Shown: positions 26,067-34,880, numbered from the stretch's first letter. The stretch: 64,000 nucleotides of DNA from Paenibacillus_E qinlingensis (GCF_028746185.1 NZ_JAQIVH010000003.1:558001-622000); one strand, 5' to 3'. Made by a program: numbers and translations. The notes: generated from the sequence alone by a model not told the origin.

Positions 26067-27011
26067 ATGCCGATCAAGATTCCTGACAACCTGCCTGCCA
26101 AAGAAATTTTAAACCAAGAGAACATCTTCACCATGGACGAATCTGTCGCGTATCACCAGGATATACGTCCACTTCGCATTGCCCTGCTTAACTTAATGCC
26201 GACCAAAGAAACGACAGAGACGCAGCTGTTGCGCTTGATCGGGAACACGCCGCTGCAAGTGGAGTTCGTGTTGCTACATCCGAAAACGCACACTTCAAAA
26301 AATACGTCCCTCGAACATTTAGATATGTTTTACAAAACGTTTGATGATATTAAAGACGATAAGCTTGATGGTATGATTATTACCGGTGCGCCCGTGGAAC
26401 AAATGGATTTCGAAGATGTGAATTACTGGGAAGAGCTAACGCAGATTCTTGAATGGAGCAAGCGCAATGTGACTTCCACCCTGCATATTTGCTGGGCCGC
26501 TCAAGCAGGCTTATACCATCATTTCGGCGTAAGAAAATATGCGCTTGAGAAGAAGACATTTGGTGTATTCCCACATACAGTGAGTGTTCCCAACACGAAG
26601 CTGTTGCGCGGCTTTGATGAAGTATTCAACGTACCGCAATCACGTCACACCGATATTAATCGTGAAGATATCGAGCGATGTCCGGATTTAGAAATTTTAT
26701 CAGAATCCGATGAGTCAGGTGTATATATCGTCGCAACGCGCGATGGCAAGCATATTTTTGTAACAGGACATTCGGAATATGATGCTTGTTCCTTGAAATG
26801 GGAGTATGACCGCGATGTAGCCAAAGGGCTGCCGATCGATATCCCGAACAATTATTACCCGAATAACGATCCGAGCAGACTGCCTTACAACACTTGGAGA
26901 GCACATGCGAATTTGCTGTTCTCAAACTGGCTGAACTATTATGTATATCAAGAAACACCTTTTGAATTGACAGTCAACATTAATGAAAGCTGGGCAAGTT
27001 CGCAATTGTAA
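26067..27011 (+). CDS. metA: Homoserine O-acetyltransferase (MetA family)
   Basis: The 314-residue enzyme acylates L-homoserine in the first committed step of methionine synthesis. The catalytic Cys142 is in HICWAAQAGLYHHFG, and the oxyanion/His-Glu parts include VTGHSEYD and the HTDINREDIE stretch. Residue 111 is Glu (GAPVEQMDFEDV); in this family Glu111 goes with acetyl-CoA and Gly111 with succinyl-CoA, so acetyl transfer is predicted in spite of the usual succinyltransferase label. ATG 26067 is chosen over GTG 26058 because AGGAG lies ten bases before it. It heads the S-box operon. Confidence 0.95.
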   Translation: MPIKIPDNLPAKEILNQENIFTMDESVAYHQDIRPLRIALLNLMPTKETTETQLLRLIGNTPLQVEFVLLHPKTHTSKNTSLEHLDMFYKTFDDIKDDKLDGMIITGAPVEQMDFEDVNYWEELTQILEWSKRNVTSTLHICWAAQAGLYHHFGVRKYALEKKTFGVFPHTVSVPNTKLLRGFDEVFNVPQSRHTDINREDIERCPDLEILSESDESGVYIVATRDGKHIFVTGHSEYDACSLKWEYDRDVAKGLPIDIPNNYYPNNDPSRLPYNTWRAHANLLFSNWLNYYVYQETPFELTVNINESWASSQL

Positions 27012-27046
27012 AAATAATCGCACCCACATCCTGAGGAGGAATTCCC

Positions 27047-28219
27047 TTGTTGAAAATCGAAAGTCGTCTCGCTCAAATTGGCTCTATTGAAGAACCTGTT
27101 ACAGGTGCTGTTAGCTTTCCTATATATCAATCAACTGCGTTTCGCCACCCTAAGCTTGGGCAGAGCACTGGATTTGATTATGCGCGTACCAAAAGTCCAA
27201 CGCGTAAAGTACTAGAAGACGCTATTGCTCAGCTAGAGTCCGGAGATGCAGGCTTTGCATGTTCCTCAGGCATGGCGGCATTGCAAACGATTTTCGCCTA
27301 TTTCAGCCAAGGGGATCACTTGATTGTTTCCTTAGATTTATATGGGGGTACGTATCGTTTGCTTGAAAGAATTATGTCCCGTTTTGGTGTAACGGCTACT
27401 TATGTAGATACGAATGATTTGGATGCACTCGAAGGGGCGTATCAGTCCAATACGAAGGGTCTTGTTATTGAAACACCAACGAATCCTTTGATGATGATCA
27501 CGGATCTTGAACTTGTATGTACGTGGGCCCGTAAAAAGGGCATCGTCTCCATCGTTGATAACACGTTGCTTACACCGTATCTACAACGCCCAATTGAGCT
27601 TGGGGCCGATATCGTTATCCATAGTGCGACCAAATATCTGGGTGGGCACAATGACGTACTAGCGGGTCTGATTGTTACAAAAGGGAAAGAGCTTACGGAG
27701 CAAATGGCTATTCTTCATAACTCCATCGGTGCTGTGCTTGGACCGCAAGACAGCTGGCTTCTGATGAGAGGAATGAAAACACTCGCTCTGCGTATGGAGC
27801 GTCATGAACAGAATGCTACAGCGATTGCCAATTTCTTGCTCCAGCACGAGTTGATCTCAAACGTGTACTATCCAGCGCTTGAATCACACCCAGGATATGA
27901 GATTCAGAACAAACAATCCAGCGGCAACACAGGGATATTCTCCTTCAAGGTGAAGGATGCGCGCTTAATTGAACCGATTCTTCGTCATATTAAGCTAATT
28001 GCCTTCGCAGAAAGCTTAGGCGGGGTCGAATCCTTGATGACCTACCCAGCTGTACAAACACATGCGGATATTCCGCTTGAAATTAGAGAGCAAATTGGTG
28101 TCGATGACCGCCTGCTTCGCTTCTCTGTTGGGATCGAGCATATTGATGATCTGATCGCGGATTTGTCCAATGCTCTAGATGCAGCGCAAGCCGAGTTGGA
28201 AGGAGCTTCACAATCATGA
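27047..28219 (+). CDS. metI: MetI: cystathionine gamma-synthase / O-acetylhomoserine thiolyase
   Basis: A 390-residue PLP enzyme of the Cys/Met metabolism family. It shows the PLP-lysine motif SATKYLGGHNDVLAG (Lys196), SSGMAALQTIF, ETPTNPLMMITDL and the C-terminal SLGGVESLMTYP. It converts acetylated homoserine to cystathionine (with cysteine) or directly to homocysteine (with sulfide). The order metI-metC behind metA matches B. subtilis metIC, supporting MetI. The start is TTG (27047 or the adjacent 27050), with GAGGAGGA upstream. It overlaps metC by four bases (ATGA). Confidence 0.92.
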   Translation: MLKIESRLAQIGSIEEPVTGAVSFPIYQSTAFRHPKLGQSTGFDYARTKSPTRKVLEDAIAQLESGDAGFACSSGMAALQTIFAYFSQGDHLIVSLDLYGGTYRLLERIMSRFGVTATYVDTNDLDALEGAYQSNTKGLVIETPTNPLMMITDLELVCTWARKKGIVSIVDNTLLTPYLQRPIELGADIVIHSATKYLGGHNDVLAGLIVTKGKELTEQMAILHNSIGAVLGPQDSWLLMRGMKTLALRMERHEQNATAIANFLLQHELISNVYYPALESHPGYEIQNKQSSGNTGIFSFKVKDARLIEPILRHIKLIAFAESLGGVESLMTYPAVQTHADIPLEIREQIGVDDRLLRFSVGIEHIDDLIADLSNALDAAQAELEGASQS

Positions 28220-29394
28220 GCCATTCATCTTCGGACAAAGAAAAACGCAAAGCACATGGCAAATTTGCCACAAGACTGATCCATTTTGGCGCAGAAATTG
28301 ATGAGGCGACAGGGGCATCCAGCGTGCCTCTGTATCAGGCTTCAACCTTTCATCAGGCTGATTTGGAAGCGAACCAAGAGTATGACTACACACGGTCTGG
28401 TAACCCGACGCGTCAAGCATTAGAGGATTACATCGCATTGCTAGAAGGCGGTACGCGTGGATTTGCTTTTGCCTCTGGGATGGCAGCAATCTCCTCTGCG
28501 TTGATGTTGTTGTCGCAGGGTGATCATGTCATTTGTACGGAAGACGTGTACGGCGGTACCTACCGTTTGCTGACTACGATTATGAACCGCATGGGCGTGG
28601 AATCTACGTTTGTAGATATGACGAACATCGCTGAGGTAAGAGCAGCTCTACGTTCCAATACGAGAGCCGTATTCATTGAGACGCCTTCGAATCCAACGCT
28701 TCGCATTACGGACATTGGGGAGATTGCAGCTTTTGCCAAAGAACATGACTTGCTGACGATGCTGGATAATACGTTCATGACACCTTATCATCAACGTCCC
28801 ATTGAGCTAGGCATTGACATCGTGCTGCATAGTGCAACGAAATTCCTTGGCGGTCACAGTGATGTGTTAGCTGGACTAGCTGTTGTAGCAAATGACAGCC
28901 TCGGTCGTCGCATGAAGCAAATTCAAAATGGTATGGGGAACGTGCTCGGCATTCAAGATTCATGGCTGCTCATTCGCGGTATGAAGACGTTGCAAGCCCG
29001 TATGGAAATGTCCGAGAAAGGCGCTCGCAGATTAGCACAATGGCTGACTGAGCAGCCGGATATCGACGTGGTTTACTACCCAGGTCTGCCTAACCATCCA
29101 GGTAGAGAAATTCATGAGAAGCAATCGCTTGGTTATGGAGCTGTCGTCTCATTTGATGTCGGCTCTGGTGAGAAAGCGAAGAAGTTGCTAAGTAAAGTTA
29201 AAATCCCACTCGTAGCGGTGAGCTTGGGTGCTGTAGAGAGTATCTTGTCTTATCCGGCCATGATGTCACATGCTGCTATGCCGAAAGAAGTACGTTTATT
29301 GCGCGGCATTACAGATGGTCTCGTGAGATATTCGGTGGGGCTGGAAGATATCGAAGACATCATTGAAGATCTTGAACAAGCTTTACGCGGTTAA
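28216..29394 (+). CDS. metC: MetC: cystathionine beta-lyase
   Basis: A 392-residue PLP-dependent enzyme closely related to its neighbour MetI, with SATKFLGGHSDVLAGL (PLP-Lys209), ASGMAAISSALMLLS, ETPSNPTLRITDI and SLGAVESILSYPAMMSHA. It cleaves cystathionine to homocysteine, pyruvate and ammonia. The start ATG overlaps the metI stop, indicating translational coupling, and a terminator follows. Assignment as MetC rather than a second synthase rests on the metI-metC gene order; the paralogues are hard to separate by eye. Confidence 0.88.
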   Translation: MSHSSSDKEKRKAHGKFATRLIHFGAEIDEATGASSVPLYQASTFHQADLEANQEYDYTRSGNPTRQALEDYIALLEGGTRGFAFASGMAAISSALMLLSQGDHVICTEDVYGGTYRLLTTIMNRMGVESTFVDMTNIAEVRAALRSNTRAVFIETPSNPTLRITDIGEIAAFAKEHDLLTMLDNTFMTPYHQRPIELGIDIVLHSATKFLGGHSDVLAGLAVVANDSLGRRMKQIQNGMGNVLGIQDSWLLIRGMKTLQARMEMSEKGARRLAQWLTEQPDIDVVYYPGLPNHPGREIHEKQSLGYGAVVSFDVGSGEKAKKLLSKVKIPLVAVSLGAVESILSYPAMMSHAAMPKEVRLLRGITDGLVRYSVGLEDIEDIIEDLEQALRG

Positions 29395-29445
29395 GTGCCG
29401 TGGTATTCAGAAATTATTCATATTTAGATAGGAATAACGACTGGA

Positions 29446-29471
29446 AAAAGCAGCCCTGTGCTGCTTTTTTG
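29446..29471 (+). terminator. Terminator of the met operon
   Basis: AAAAGCAGC and GCTGCTTTT pair around a short loop and end in a run of six T residues. Confidence 0.92.
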
Positions 29472-29530
29472 GCATGAGTATGGTACGATTAATGGATACG
29501 AGCCTTCAGAAAGTAAAGGAGTGAGTTGCA

Positions 29531-30667
29531 ATGAAACCGATCGATCGCATTTTAAATAAAGCACAAGCAGGCGGACGAATTGATGTAGAAGAATGTATTA
29601 CGCTGTTCGAATCCGATCAAATAGAGAAAATTGGTGACACGGCTAATCAGATTATGAAAAAATGGCACCCAGATCCGATCACGACCTTCGTGATTGGGCG
29701 GAATATCAATTACACGAACATTTGTGATGTGTATTGTCGATTCTGTGCTTTCTACAGACCACCTGGTTCCAAGGAAGGTTATGTATTGCCGGATGAAACA
29801 ATCTTCCAAAAGATTCAGGAGACCTTAGATGTGGATGGAACGGAGATTCTTATGCAAGGCGGTACGAATCCGAATCTGCCATTCAGTTATTATACGAATA
29901 TTTTACGCGAAATTAAGAAGCGTTTCGATATCACGATGCACTCCTTTTCACCTGCTGAAATTATGAAAATGAAAGATGTTTCCGACGGGCTATCGCTTCA
30001 GGAAATCGTTCGGCAATTGCATGAAGCGGGACTTGATTCCTTGCCAGGCGGCGGAGCAGAAATCCTGGATGACCGTACGCGTCGCAAGATTTCCAAGCTG
30101 AAAGGCTCTTGGCGCGATTGGATGGATGTCATGCAGACGGCGCACAAGCTTGGCATGCACACGACGGGTACGATGGTTATAGGCTTCGGCGAATCCATGG
30201 AAGAGCGTGCGCTACATATGCTGCGTATCCGCGATGCGCAAGACGATGTACTGCTGCAGAAGCTGAACACACCAGGCTTCCTGGCATTCATTCCGTGGAC
30301 GTTCCAACCGGACAACACAAATATGAAGGCGGAGAAAGTTACGCCTGAAGAGTACTTGAAAACATTGGCAATCAGCCGCATTATGCTGGACAACGTGCCG
30401 AACTTCCAATCCTCATGGGTCACAATGGGACCAGAGGTTGGTAAGCAGACGCTGAGCTATGGCTGTAACGACTTCGGCAGCACCATGATCGAAGAGAACG
30501 TTGTGTCCGCGGCGGGCACCACGCACAAGGTCAACGTGTCCTCGACGCTGGACATCATCCGTCAAGCAGGCAAAATTCCTGCGCAGCGGAACACGAAGTA
30601 TCAAATTCTACGCGTGTTTGATGACGAGAATGTGAAGATTGATCGTGATTTTGTGATGCAGAACTAA
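29531..30667 (+). CDS. mqnC: Cyclic dehypoxanthinyl futalosine synthase (radical SAM, menaquinone pathway)
   Basis: The 378-residue radical SAM protein has the cluster motif C-x3-C-x2-C at Cys65, Cys69 and Cys72 (NICDVYCRFCAFYRPPGS). Other MqnC-typical blocks are EILMQGGTNPNLPFSYY, HSFSPAEIM, LDSLPGGGAEIL, TTGTMVIGFGE and the C-terminal GGTHKV-like AAGTTHKVNVSS. It closes the ring of dehypoxanthinyl futalosine in the futalosine route to menaquinone, distinct from the MenFDHCEB route of B. subtilis. AAGGAGTGAG precedes the ATG. The gene stands alone; mqnA, B, D must lie elsewhere. Confidence 0.93.
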   Translation: MKPIDRILNKAQAGGRIDVEECITLFESDQIEKIGDTANQIMKKWHPDPITTFVIGRNINYTNICDVYCRFCAFYRPPGSKEGYVLPDETIFQKIQETLDVDGTEILMQGGTNPNLPFSYYTNILREIKKRFDITMHSFSPAEIMKMKDVSDGLSLQEIVRQLHEAGLDSLPGGGAEILDDRTRRKISKLKGSWRDWMDVMQTAHKLGMHTTGTMVIGFGESMEERALHMLRIRDAQDDVLLQKLNTPGFLAFIPWTFQPDNTNMKAEKVTPEEYLKTLAISRIMLDNVPNFQSSWVTMGPEVGKQTLSYGCNDFGSTMIEENVVSAAGTTHKVNVSSTLDIIRQAGKIPAQRNTKYQILRVFDDENVKIDRDFVMQN

Positions 30668-30684
30668 AATGTGCTAGGTATGAT

Positions 30685-30747
30685 CGACAACGCTTATCTA
30701 CTATGAAATCCACTCGTGGGATTTGTAGGGATAAGCGTTTTTTGTCG
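30685..30747 (+). terminator. Terminator of mqnC
   Basis: A long hairpin: GACAACGCTTATC pairs with GATAAGCGTTTTTTGTC, enclosing a smaller AAATCC...GGATTT stem. A six-T run lies on the 3' arm. Confidence 0.85.
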
Positions 30748-30781
30748 TCGGTGTCAACGACATGGAGGGGCGCTTAATCTG

Positions 30782-31027
30782 GAGTTAGTCGACAAAACCG
30801 ACTAACTCGAGTGAATTCAAGGTCCTCCACCCCGAGTTAGTCGATCAAACCGACTAACTCGAGTGAACACGAGGTCCTCCACCCCGAGTTAGTCGACAAA
30901 ACCGACTAACTCGAGTGAACACGAGGTCCTCCACCCTGAGTTAGTCGACAAAACCGACTAACTCGAGTGAACTCAAGGTCCTCCACCCCGAGTTAGTCGA
31001 TAAAACCGACTAACTCGAGTGAACTCA
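30782..31027. repeat. Five-copy tandem array of a 52-bp palindromic repeat
   Basis: Each unit starts with GAGTTAGTCG, a 7-nt loop and CGACTAACTC (a 10-bp perfect hairpin), then GAG TGAA and a conserved AGGTCCTCCACCC linker. Hairpins begin at 30782, 30834, 30886, 30938 and 30990, an exact 52-bp period. Variation is confined to a few bases (loop ACAAAAC / ATCAAAC / ATAAAAC; linker ATTCAA / ACACGA / ACTCAA). No reading frame of note crosses it. The stretch 31028-31178 contains only the leader of the next small gene. Confidence 0.95.
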
Positions 31028-31178
31028 ACACAATGAAATTGCCCAAAATCATCAATGTTTTCACCAATTTCTTCATCATTTTAAGCGAAAATTAATCTAT
31101 GCTTCAGGTAACCGCGGGTCAATAAGAGTACAATGGGGGGACACCACAAATTCGAGATTGAAGATCGGAGTGATTTTT

Positions 31179-31280
31179 GTGAAACTGCTAAAAAGCTTTG
31201 TACAAGGATTCCTTTTTGCTTTCATCTCTATTGGTGCTCTCCCATTCTTACTGGTTAAGACTCTGCTAGAGCAGTTGTAA
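31179..31280 (+). CDS. 33-residue hydrophobic membrane peptide
   Basis: A GTG start has GGAG eight bases upstream and a frame of 34 codons encodes MKLLKSFVQGFLFAFISIGA-LPFLLVKTLLEQL: two basic residues, then one hydrophobic stretch long enough to span the membrane. It ends with TAA and is followed 21 bases later by a terminator, so it has a complete small-gene structure. I do not recognise a family; possibilities include a small membrane regulator, a toxin-like peptide or a sporulation peptide. Confidence 0.6.
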   Translation: MKLLKSFVQGFLFAFISIGALPFLLVKTLLEQL

Positions 31281-31301
31281 CACGCCACCTTATTTTTGAG
31301 A

Positions 31302-31328
31302 GGGGCAGCCAAGTGCTGCTCCTTTTTT
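31302..31328 (+). terminator. Terminator after the small membrane peptide gene
   Basis: GGGGCAGC pairs with GCTGCTCC (one G-U) around a 5-nt loop, followed by six T residues. Confidence 0.85.
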
Positions 31329-31415
31329 GCATGCAGCCTTCTTCCGCAAATGGCAAATTGTTCGTTGTATATCTCCCTTGTATCGACCATATACTCTTAA
31401 GAGGAGGATGCATAG

Positions 31416-32381
31416 ATGGAAGGAGTGAGCAACATGGAACTGTTTGCAATTGCCCTAATCAATGTCGAGGAATCCTATGTACGTTCGCTGAGCGCGCAGG
31501 TGAAGCAAGCGCTGCAGCATTTACATATCGCCCAGAATGGGTTAACGGCTACTTACACTTGGAGTGAAACACGTGCTTTTATTTATGTGGAAGTGGAAGC
31601 GGGAAGTGTGATCCACGATCCACATATACATGAAGCTGAAGTACGAGCTTGCCTAGCTGAAGTGTTGGCGAGCCACATTGTAGCGGACAAGGAATCCAGC
31701 ATTGTACGTAACTTGATAACCAAGGATTTTAAATATGAAAAGCAGTCGGACATCGAGGCCATCGAAGGTTACTGTAAGCAATCCTTGATCCAAGAGAGTG
31801 AGCTGGAAGGGTTGCCGCTGATGAATAGCTCCCCAAGTCGGCTTCGTCGAATTCTGCTGCTCAAGGAACAGATTAACGCATTGCTCGAGGAGAATACGCA
31901 GATTAGCTTGGATGGTTTCCTGAAATTCCGAATTCAGGAGTATAGGGAAGAACTAAGAGAAATTGCCGAATATGCGATTGATGAGTTTATGATGGACCGC
32001 CAGTATCAGGAATTTATTTCGCTTCTCCAATATTTCGTCTATATTCAAGAGGCTAAAATACCTGCAGCGCATCTCATTCACAAAGGTGGCCATGAGTTCG
32101 TTATTCTGAATGATCGAATGGAACCCATTGATGCGAATGAGTTTGATTCCAGCTTTCGAATGGAAATGTTGGAAAAGGACATCAATTTCGAGGATATGAT
32201 CGTGAGCACACTGATCACAGTCTCACCTGCCAATATTTACATTCATACACGGGATCCTGAATTAACGATTATTAAGACGATAGGGCAAATCTTCGAAGAT
32301 CGTACCTCGGTGTGCAGTTATTGCCGCACGTGCGACCTTTATCTCGGAGAGGCTAAGAAGCAGGATCAACTATCCCCTTGA
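31416..32381 (+). CDS. ytxC: YtxC-like sporulation-associated protein
   Basis: The 321-residue cytoplasmic protein resembles YtxC, which in B. subtilis lies directly before thrS, as it does here. Visible features are a variable N-terminal half, EEIAEYAIDEFMMDRQYQEF-like helices (EIAEYAIDEFMMDRQYQEF, about 187-205) and a C-terminal segment FEDMIVSTLITVSPANIYIH followed by three Cys in VCSYCRTCDLY, possibly metal-binding. The family is linked to sporulation but its biochemical role is unknown. Two starts are possible: ATG 31416 (AGGAGG, 8-base spacing, used here) and ATG 31434 (AAGGAG upstream). Confidence 0.82.
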   Translation: MEGVSNMELFAIALINVEESYVRSLSAQVKQALQHLHIAQNGLTATYTWSETRAFIYVEVEAGSVIHDPHIHEAEVRACLAEVLASHIVADKESSIVRNLITKDFKYEKQSDIEAIEGYCKQSLIQESELEGLPLMNSSPSRLRRILLLKEQINALLEENTQISLDGFLKFRIQEYREELREIAEYAIDEFMMDRQYQEFISLLQYFVYIQEAKIPAAHLIHKGGHEFVILNDRMEPIDANEFDSSFRMEMLEKDINFEDMIVSTLITVSPANIYIHTRDPELTIIKTIGQIFEDRTSVCSYCRTCDLYLGEAKKQDQLSP

Positions 32382-32395
32382 CCTTGCCCCTCTCG

Positions 32396-32697
32396 CCATT
32401 TATAATAGTGATCGAAGGCGTTAGTATCAAAGACAAGAACTTTCTGTATGAACTGCTCAGAGAGAGGAGACCAGGCTGCAATCTCCTTCAGCGAATCGGA
32501 TTGTTTACCCCTTTGTAGCCGTATTGTGGAATTCGACCTGACTTGCAGGTGCGATACTATACAGTACCGGAATCATTCCCGTTAACGAATGCTGATGAGG
32601 ATTCGACTTTCCCTTTGGGTTAGAGCGAATCGAACTAGGGTGGAACCACGAGCTGAGCGCACTCGTCCCTTTATGGGATGAAGTGTGCTTTTTTGCG
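32396..32697 (+). ncRNA. T-box leader (tRNA-Thr-responsive riboswitch) of thrS
   Basis: The T-box core AGGGTGGAACCACG is at about 32636-32650. Stem I features are present: GTTAGTATCAAAG near the base, the AG-bulge part CAGAGAGAGGAGACC, and an apical GGCTGCAATCTCC. The 3' side GTTTACCCC offers a threonine specifier ACC at 32507-32509, which is a candidate rather than a proof. The terminator AGCGCAC...GTGTGC with TTTTTT ends the leader before thrS. Confidence 0.92.
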
Positions 32698-32738
32698 TTC
32701 AATTCACTATTCACTTACACAATTAGGAGGCAGGGAAG

Positions 32739-34673
32739 ATGGTTGTACAAGTAAAATTACCAGATGGCGCAGTGAGAGAGTATGCAGTGGGGACGACTAT
32801 TGAGCAAGTGGCGGAGTCCATTTCATCCGGTCTGAAGAAAAATGCAGTGGGTGGTAAAGTAAACGGGAAATCCGTGGATTTATCTTTCGCTTTGAACCAT
32901 GATGCGGATGTTGAAATCTTAACGCTGGATAGCGAAGCAGGTCTAGAAATGTACCGTCATAGTACAGCGCATTTGATGGCACAAGCAATCAAGCGAATTT
33001 ATGGCAATAAAGCAGTTAAGCTCGGAATCGGCCCTGTAATTGAGGACGGCTTCTATTACGATATCGATTTGGAAACACCGCTGAACCCTGAAGATTTGAT
33101 CAAAATTGAGAAGGAAATGGAGCGCATCTCAAACGAAAATTTGGCGATTACACGCCGTGTTGTTTCCCGTGAGGAAGCGATTCGTATTTTCACCGAGATG
33201 GAAGATCCGTTCAAGCTTGAATTGATCCGTGATCTACCGGAAGATTCCGTTCTTACAATTTATGACCAAGGTGAATTCTTTGACCTGTGCCGCGGACCGC
33301 ATTTGCCGTCAACAGGACGCATTAAAGCGTTCAAATTGTTGAGTGTTGCTGGTGCTTACTGGCGTGGAGATGCAAAAAACAAAATGCTGCAACGTATCTA
33401 CGGGACTGCGTTCCCTAAGAAAGCGCAACTGGATGAGCATTTGCACTTGCTTGAAGAAGCGAAGAAACGTGACCACCGTAAACTTGGCCGTGAGCTCAAA
33501 ATGTTCGCATTCTCACGTGAAGTTGGTCAAGGTCTACCGCTTTGGCTGCCAAACGGCGCGAAACTAAGACGCACAATGGAGCGCTATATCGTTGATTTGG
33601 AAGAGCGTCTAGGTTACCAACACGTATACACACCTGTGCTTGCTAACGTTGAGTTATACAAAACTTCCGGACACTGGGATCACTACAGTGAAGATATGTT
33701 CCCGAAAATGGTCATGGACAATGAAGAGCTTGTCCTTCGTCCGATGAACTGTCCTCACCATATGATGGTTTATAAGAGTGATATGCGCAGCTACCGTGAT
33801 CTGCCGGTTCGGATCGCTGAGCTGGGCACGATGCACCGCTACGAAATGTCAGGCGCTTTGACTGGTTTACACCGCGTTCGTGCAATGACATTGAATGACG
33901 CGCACATCTTCTGCCGTTTGGATCAAATTAAAGAAGAGTTCTCGCGCGTTGTTACACTGATCCGTCAAGTATACGCTGACTTCGGAATTACTGATTATCG
34001 TTTCCGTCTTTCCTATCGGGATCCGAAGGATACAGAGAAATACTTCCAGGATGATGAAATGTGGGAAACTTCCCAACGGATGCTTCGCGAGGTTGTTGAA
34101 GAGCTTGGTTTGCCTTTCTTCGAAGCAGAAGGTGAAGCGGCATTCTATGGTCCTAAATTAGATGTTCAAATCAAGACAGCGTTGAAGAAGGAAGAAACAC
34201 TTTCGACTGCGCAAATCGATTTCTTATTGCCTGAACGCTTCCAGCTTGAGTATACAGGGGAAGATGGTCAGAAGCACCGTCCTGTCGTGATTCATAGAGG
34301 AATCATCTCTACAATGGAGCGTATGACAGCTTTCTTACTAGAGAATTTCGCTGGCGCGTTGCCAACATGGTTGATGCCAACCCAAGCGAAAGTGATTCCT
34401 GTATCACCTGCTTTTGAGGAATTCTCCAATCAGGTGACAGACCGACTTAGAGAAGCTGGTATTCGCGTTGAAGCGGATAATCGGAATGAGAAGTTGGGTT
34501 ACAAAATCAGAGAAGCACAGCTTGAAAAAATTCCTTTCATGCTCGTTGTCGGTGAAAACGAAGTGAAGAGTGACAGCCTGTCCATCCGTAAACGGGGGCA
34601 AGGCGATCTAGGTACACAACCGATTGATCAAGTCATCGCCATGATTCAAGAAGAAATCAAAAACAAACTGTAA
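32739..34673 (+). CDS. thrS: Threonyl-tRNA synthetase
   Basis: A 644-residue class II synthetase with the full bacterial layout: N-terminal TGS domain (VQVKLPDGAVREY), editing (SAD) domain with HSTAHLMAQAIKRIYG and the FFDLCRGPHLPSTG zinc/editing part, catalytic core with MNCPHHMMVYKS and RELPVRIAELGTMHRYE-like motif 2 (DLPVRIAELGTMHRYEMSG), motif 3 HRGIISTMERM, and a C-terminal anticodon-binding domain (LGYKIREAQLEKIPFMLVVG). AGGAGG lies upstream of the ATG. It is regulated by the T-box and ends in a strong terminator. Confidence 0.97.
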   Translation: MVVQVKLPDGAVREYAVGTTIEQVAESISSGLKKNAVGGKVNGKSVDLSFALNHDADVEILTLDSEAGLEMYRHSTAHLMAQAIKRIYGNKAVKLGIGPVIEDGFYYDIDLETPLNPEDLIKIEKEMERISNENLAITRRVVSREEAIRIFTEMEDPFKLELIRDLPEDSVLTIYDQGEFFDLCRGPHLPSTGRIKAFKLLSVAGAYWRGDAKNKMLQRIYGTAFPKKAQLDEHLHLLEEAKKRDHRKLGRELKMFAFSREVGQGLPLWLPNGAKLRRTMERYIVDLEERLGYQHVYTPVLANVELYKTSGHWDHYSEDMFPKMVMDNEELVLRPMNCPHHMMVYKSDMRSYRDLPVRIAELGTMHRYEMSGALTGLHRVRAMTLNDAHIFCRLDQIKEEFSRVVTLIRQVYADFGITDYRFRLSYRDPKDTEKYFQDDEMWETSQRMLREVVEELGLPFFEAEGEAAFYGPKLDVQIKTALKKEETLSTAQIDFLLPERFQLEYTGEDGQKHRPVVIHRGIISTMERMTAFLLENFAGALPTWLMPTQAKVIPVSPAFEEFSNQVTDRLREAGIRVEADNRNEKLGYKIREAQLEKIPFMLVVGENEVKSDSLSIRKRGQGDLGTQPIDQVIAMIQEEIKNKL

Positions 34674-34693
34674 CTCCCGTTTGCTCCTATAAG

Positions 34694-34728
34694 AAGCAGA
34701 GAAGTGCTAGTCACTTCTCTGCTTTTTT
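34694..34728 (+). terminator. Terminator of thrS
   Basis: AAGCAGAGAAGTG pairs with CACTTCTCTGCTT around a short loop, followed by six T residues. Confidence 0.95.
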
Positions 34729-34880
34729 GCGTTCTCGAAATCCTTTTAGATATCAATAAGTGGTTTAAAGATGTGAATAAGTGGTTAAAAGAAGGACATG
34801 TTATACAGTGAGTCTGTATGTGGAGGTTTAGTGATGAAAGGAAATGGAAAGCCTACATTAGTAGGGGGAGGCTTAAAACG

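Noticed and set aside
30782..31027. CRISPR array (regularly spaced palindromic repeats)
   Set aside because: The segments between palindromes are nearly identical, not unique spacers; the period includes the linker; there are no cas genes nearby. It is a tandem repeat.
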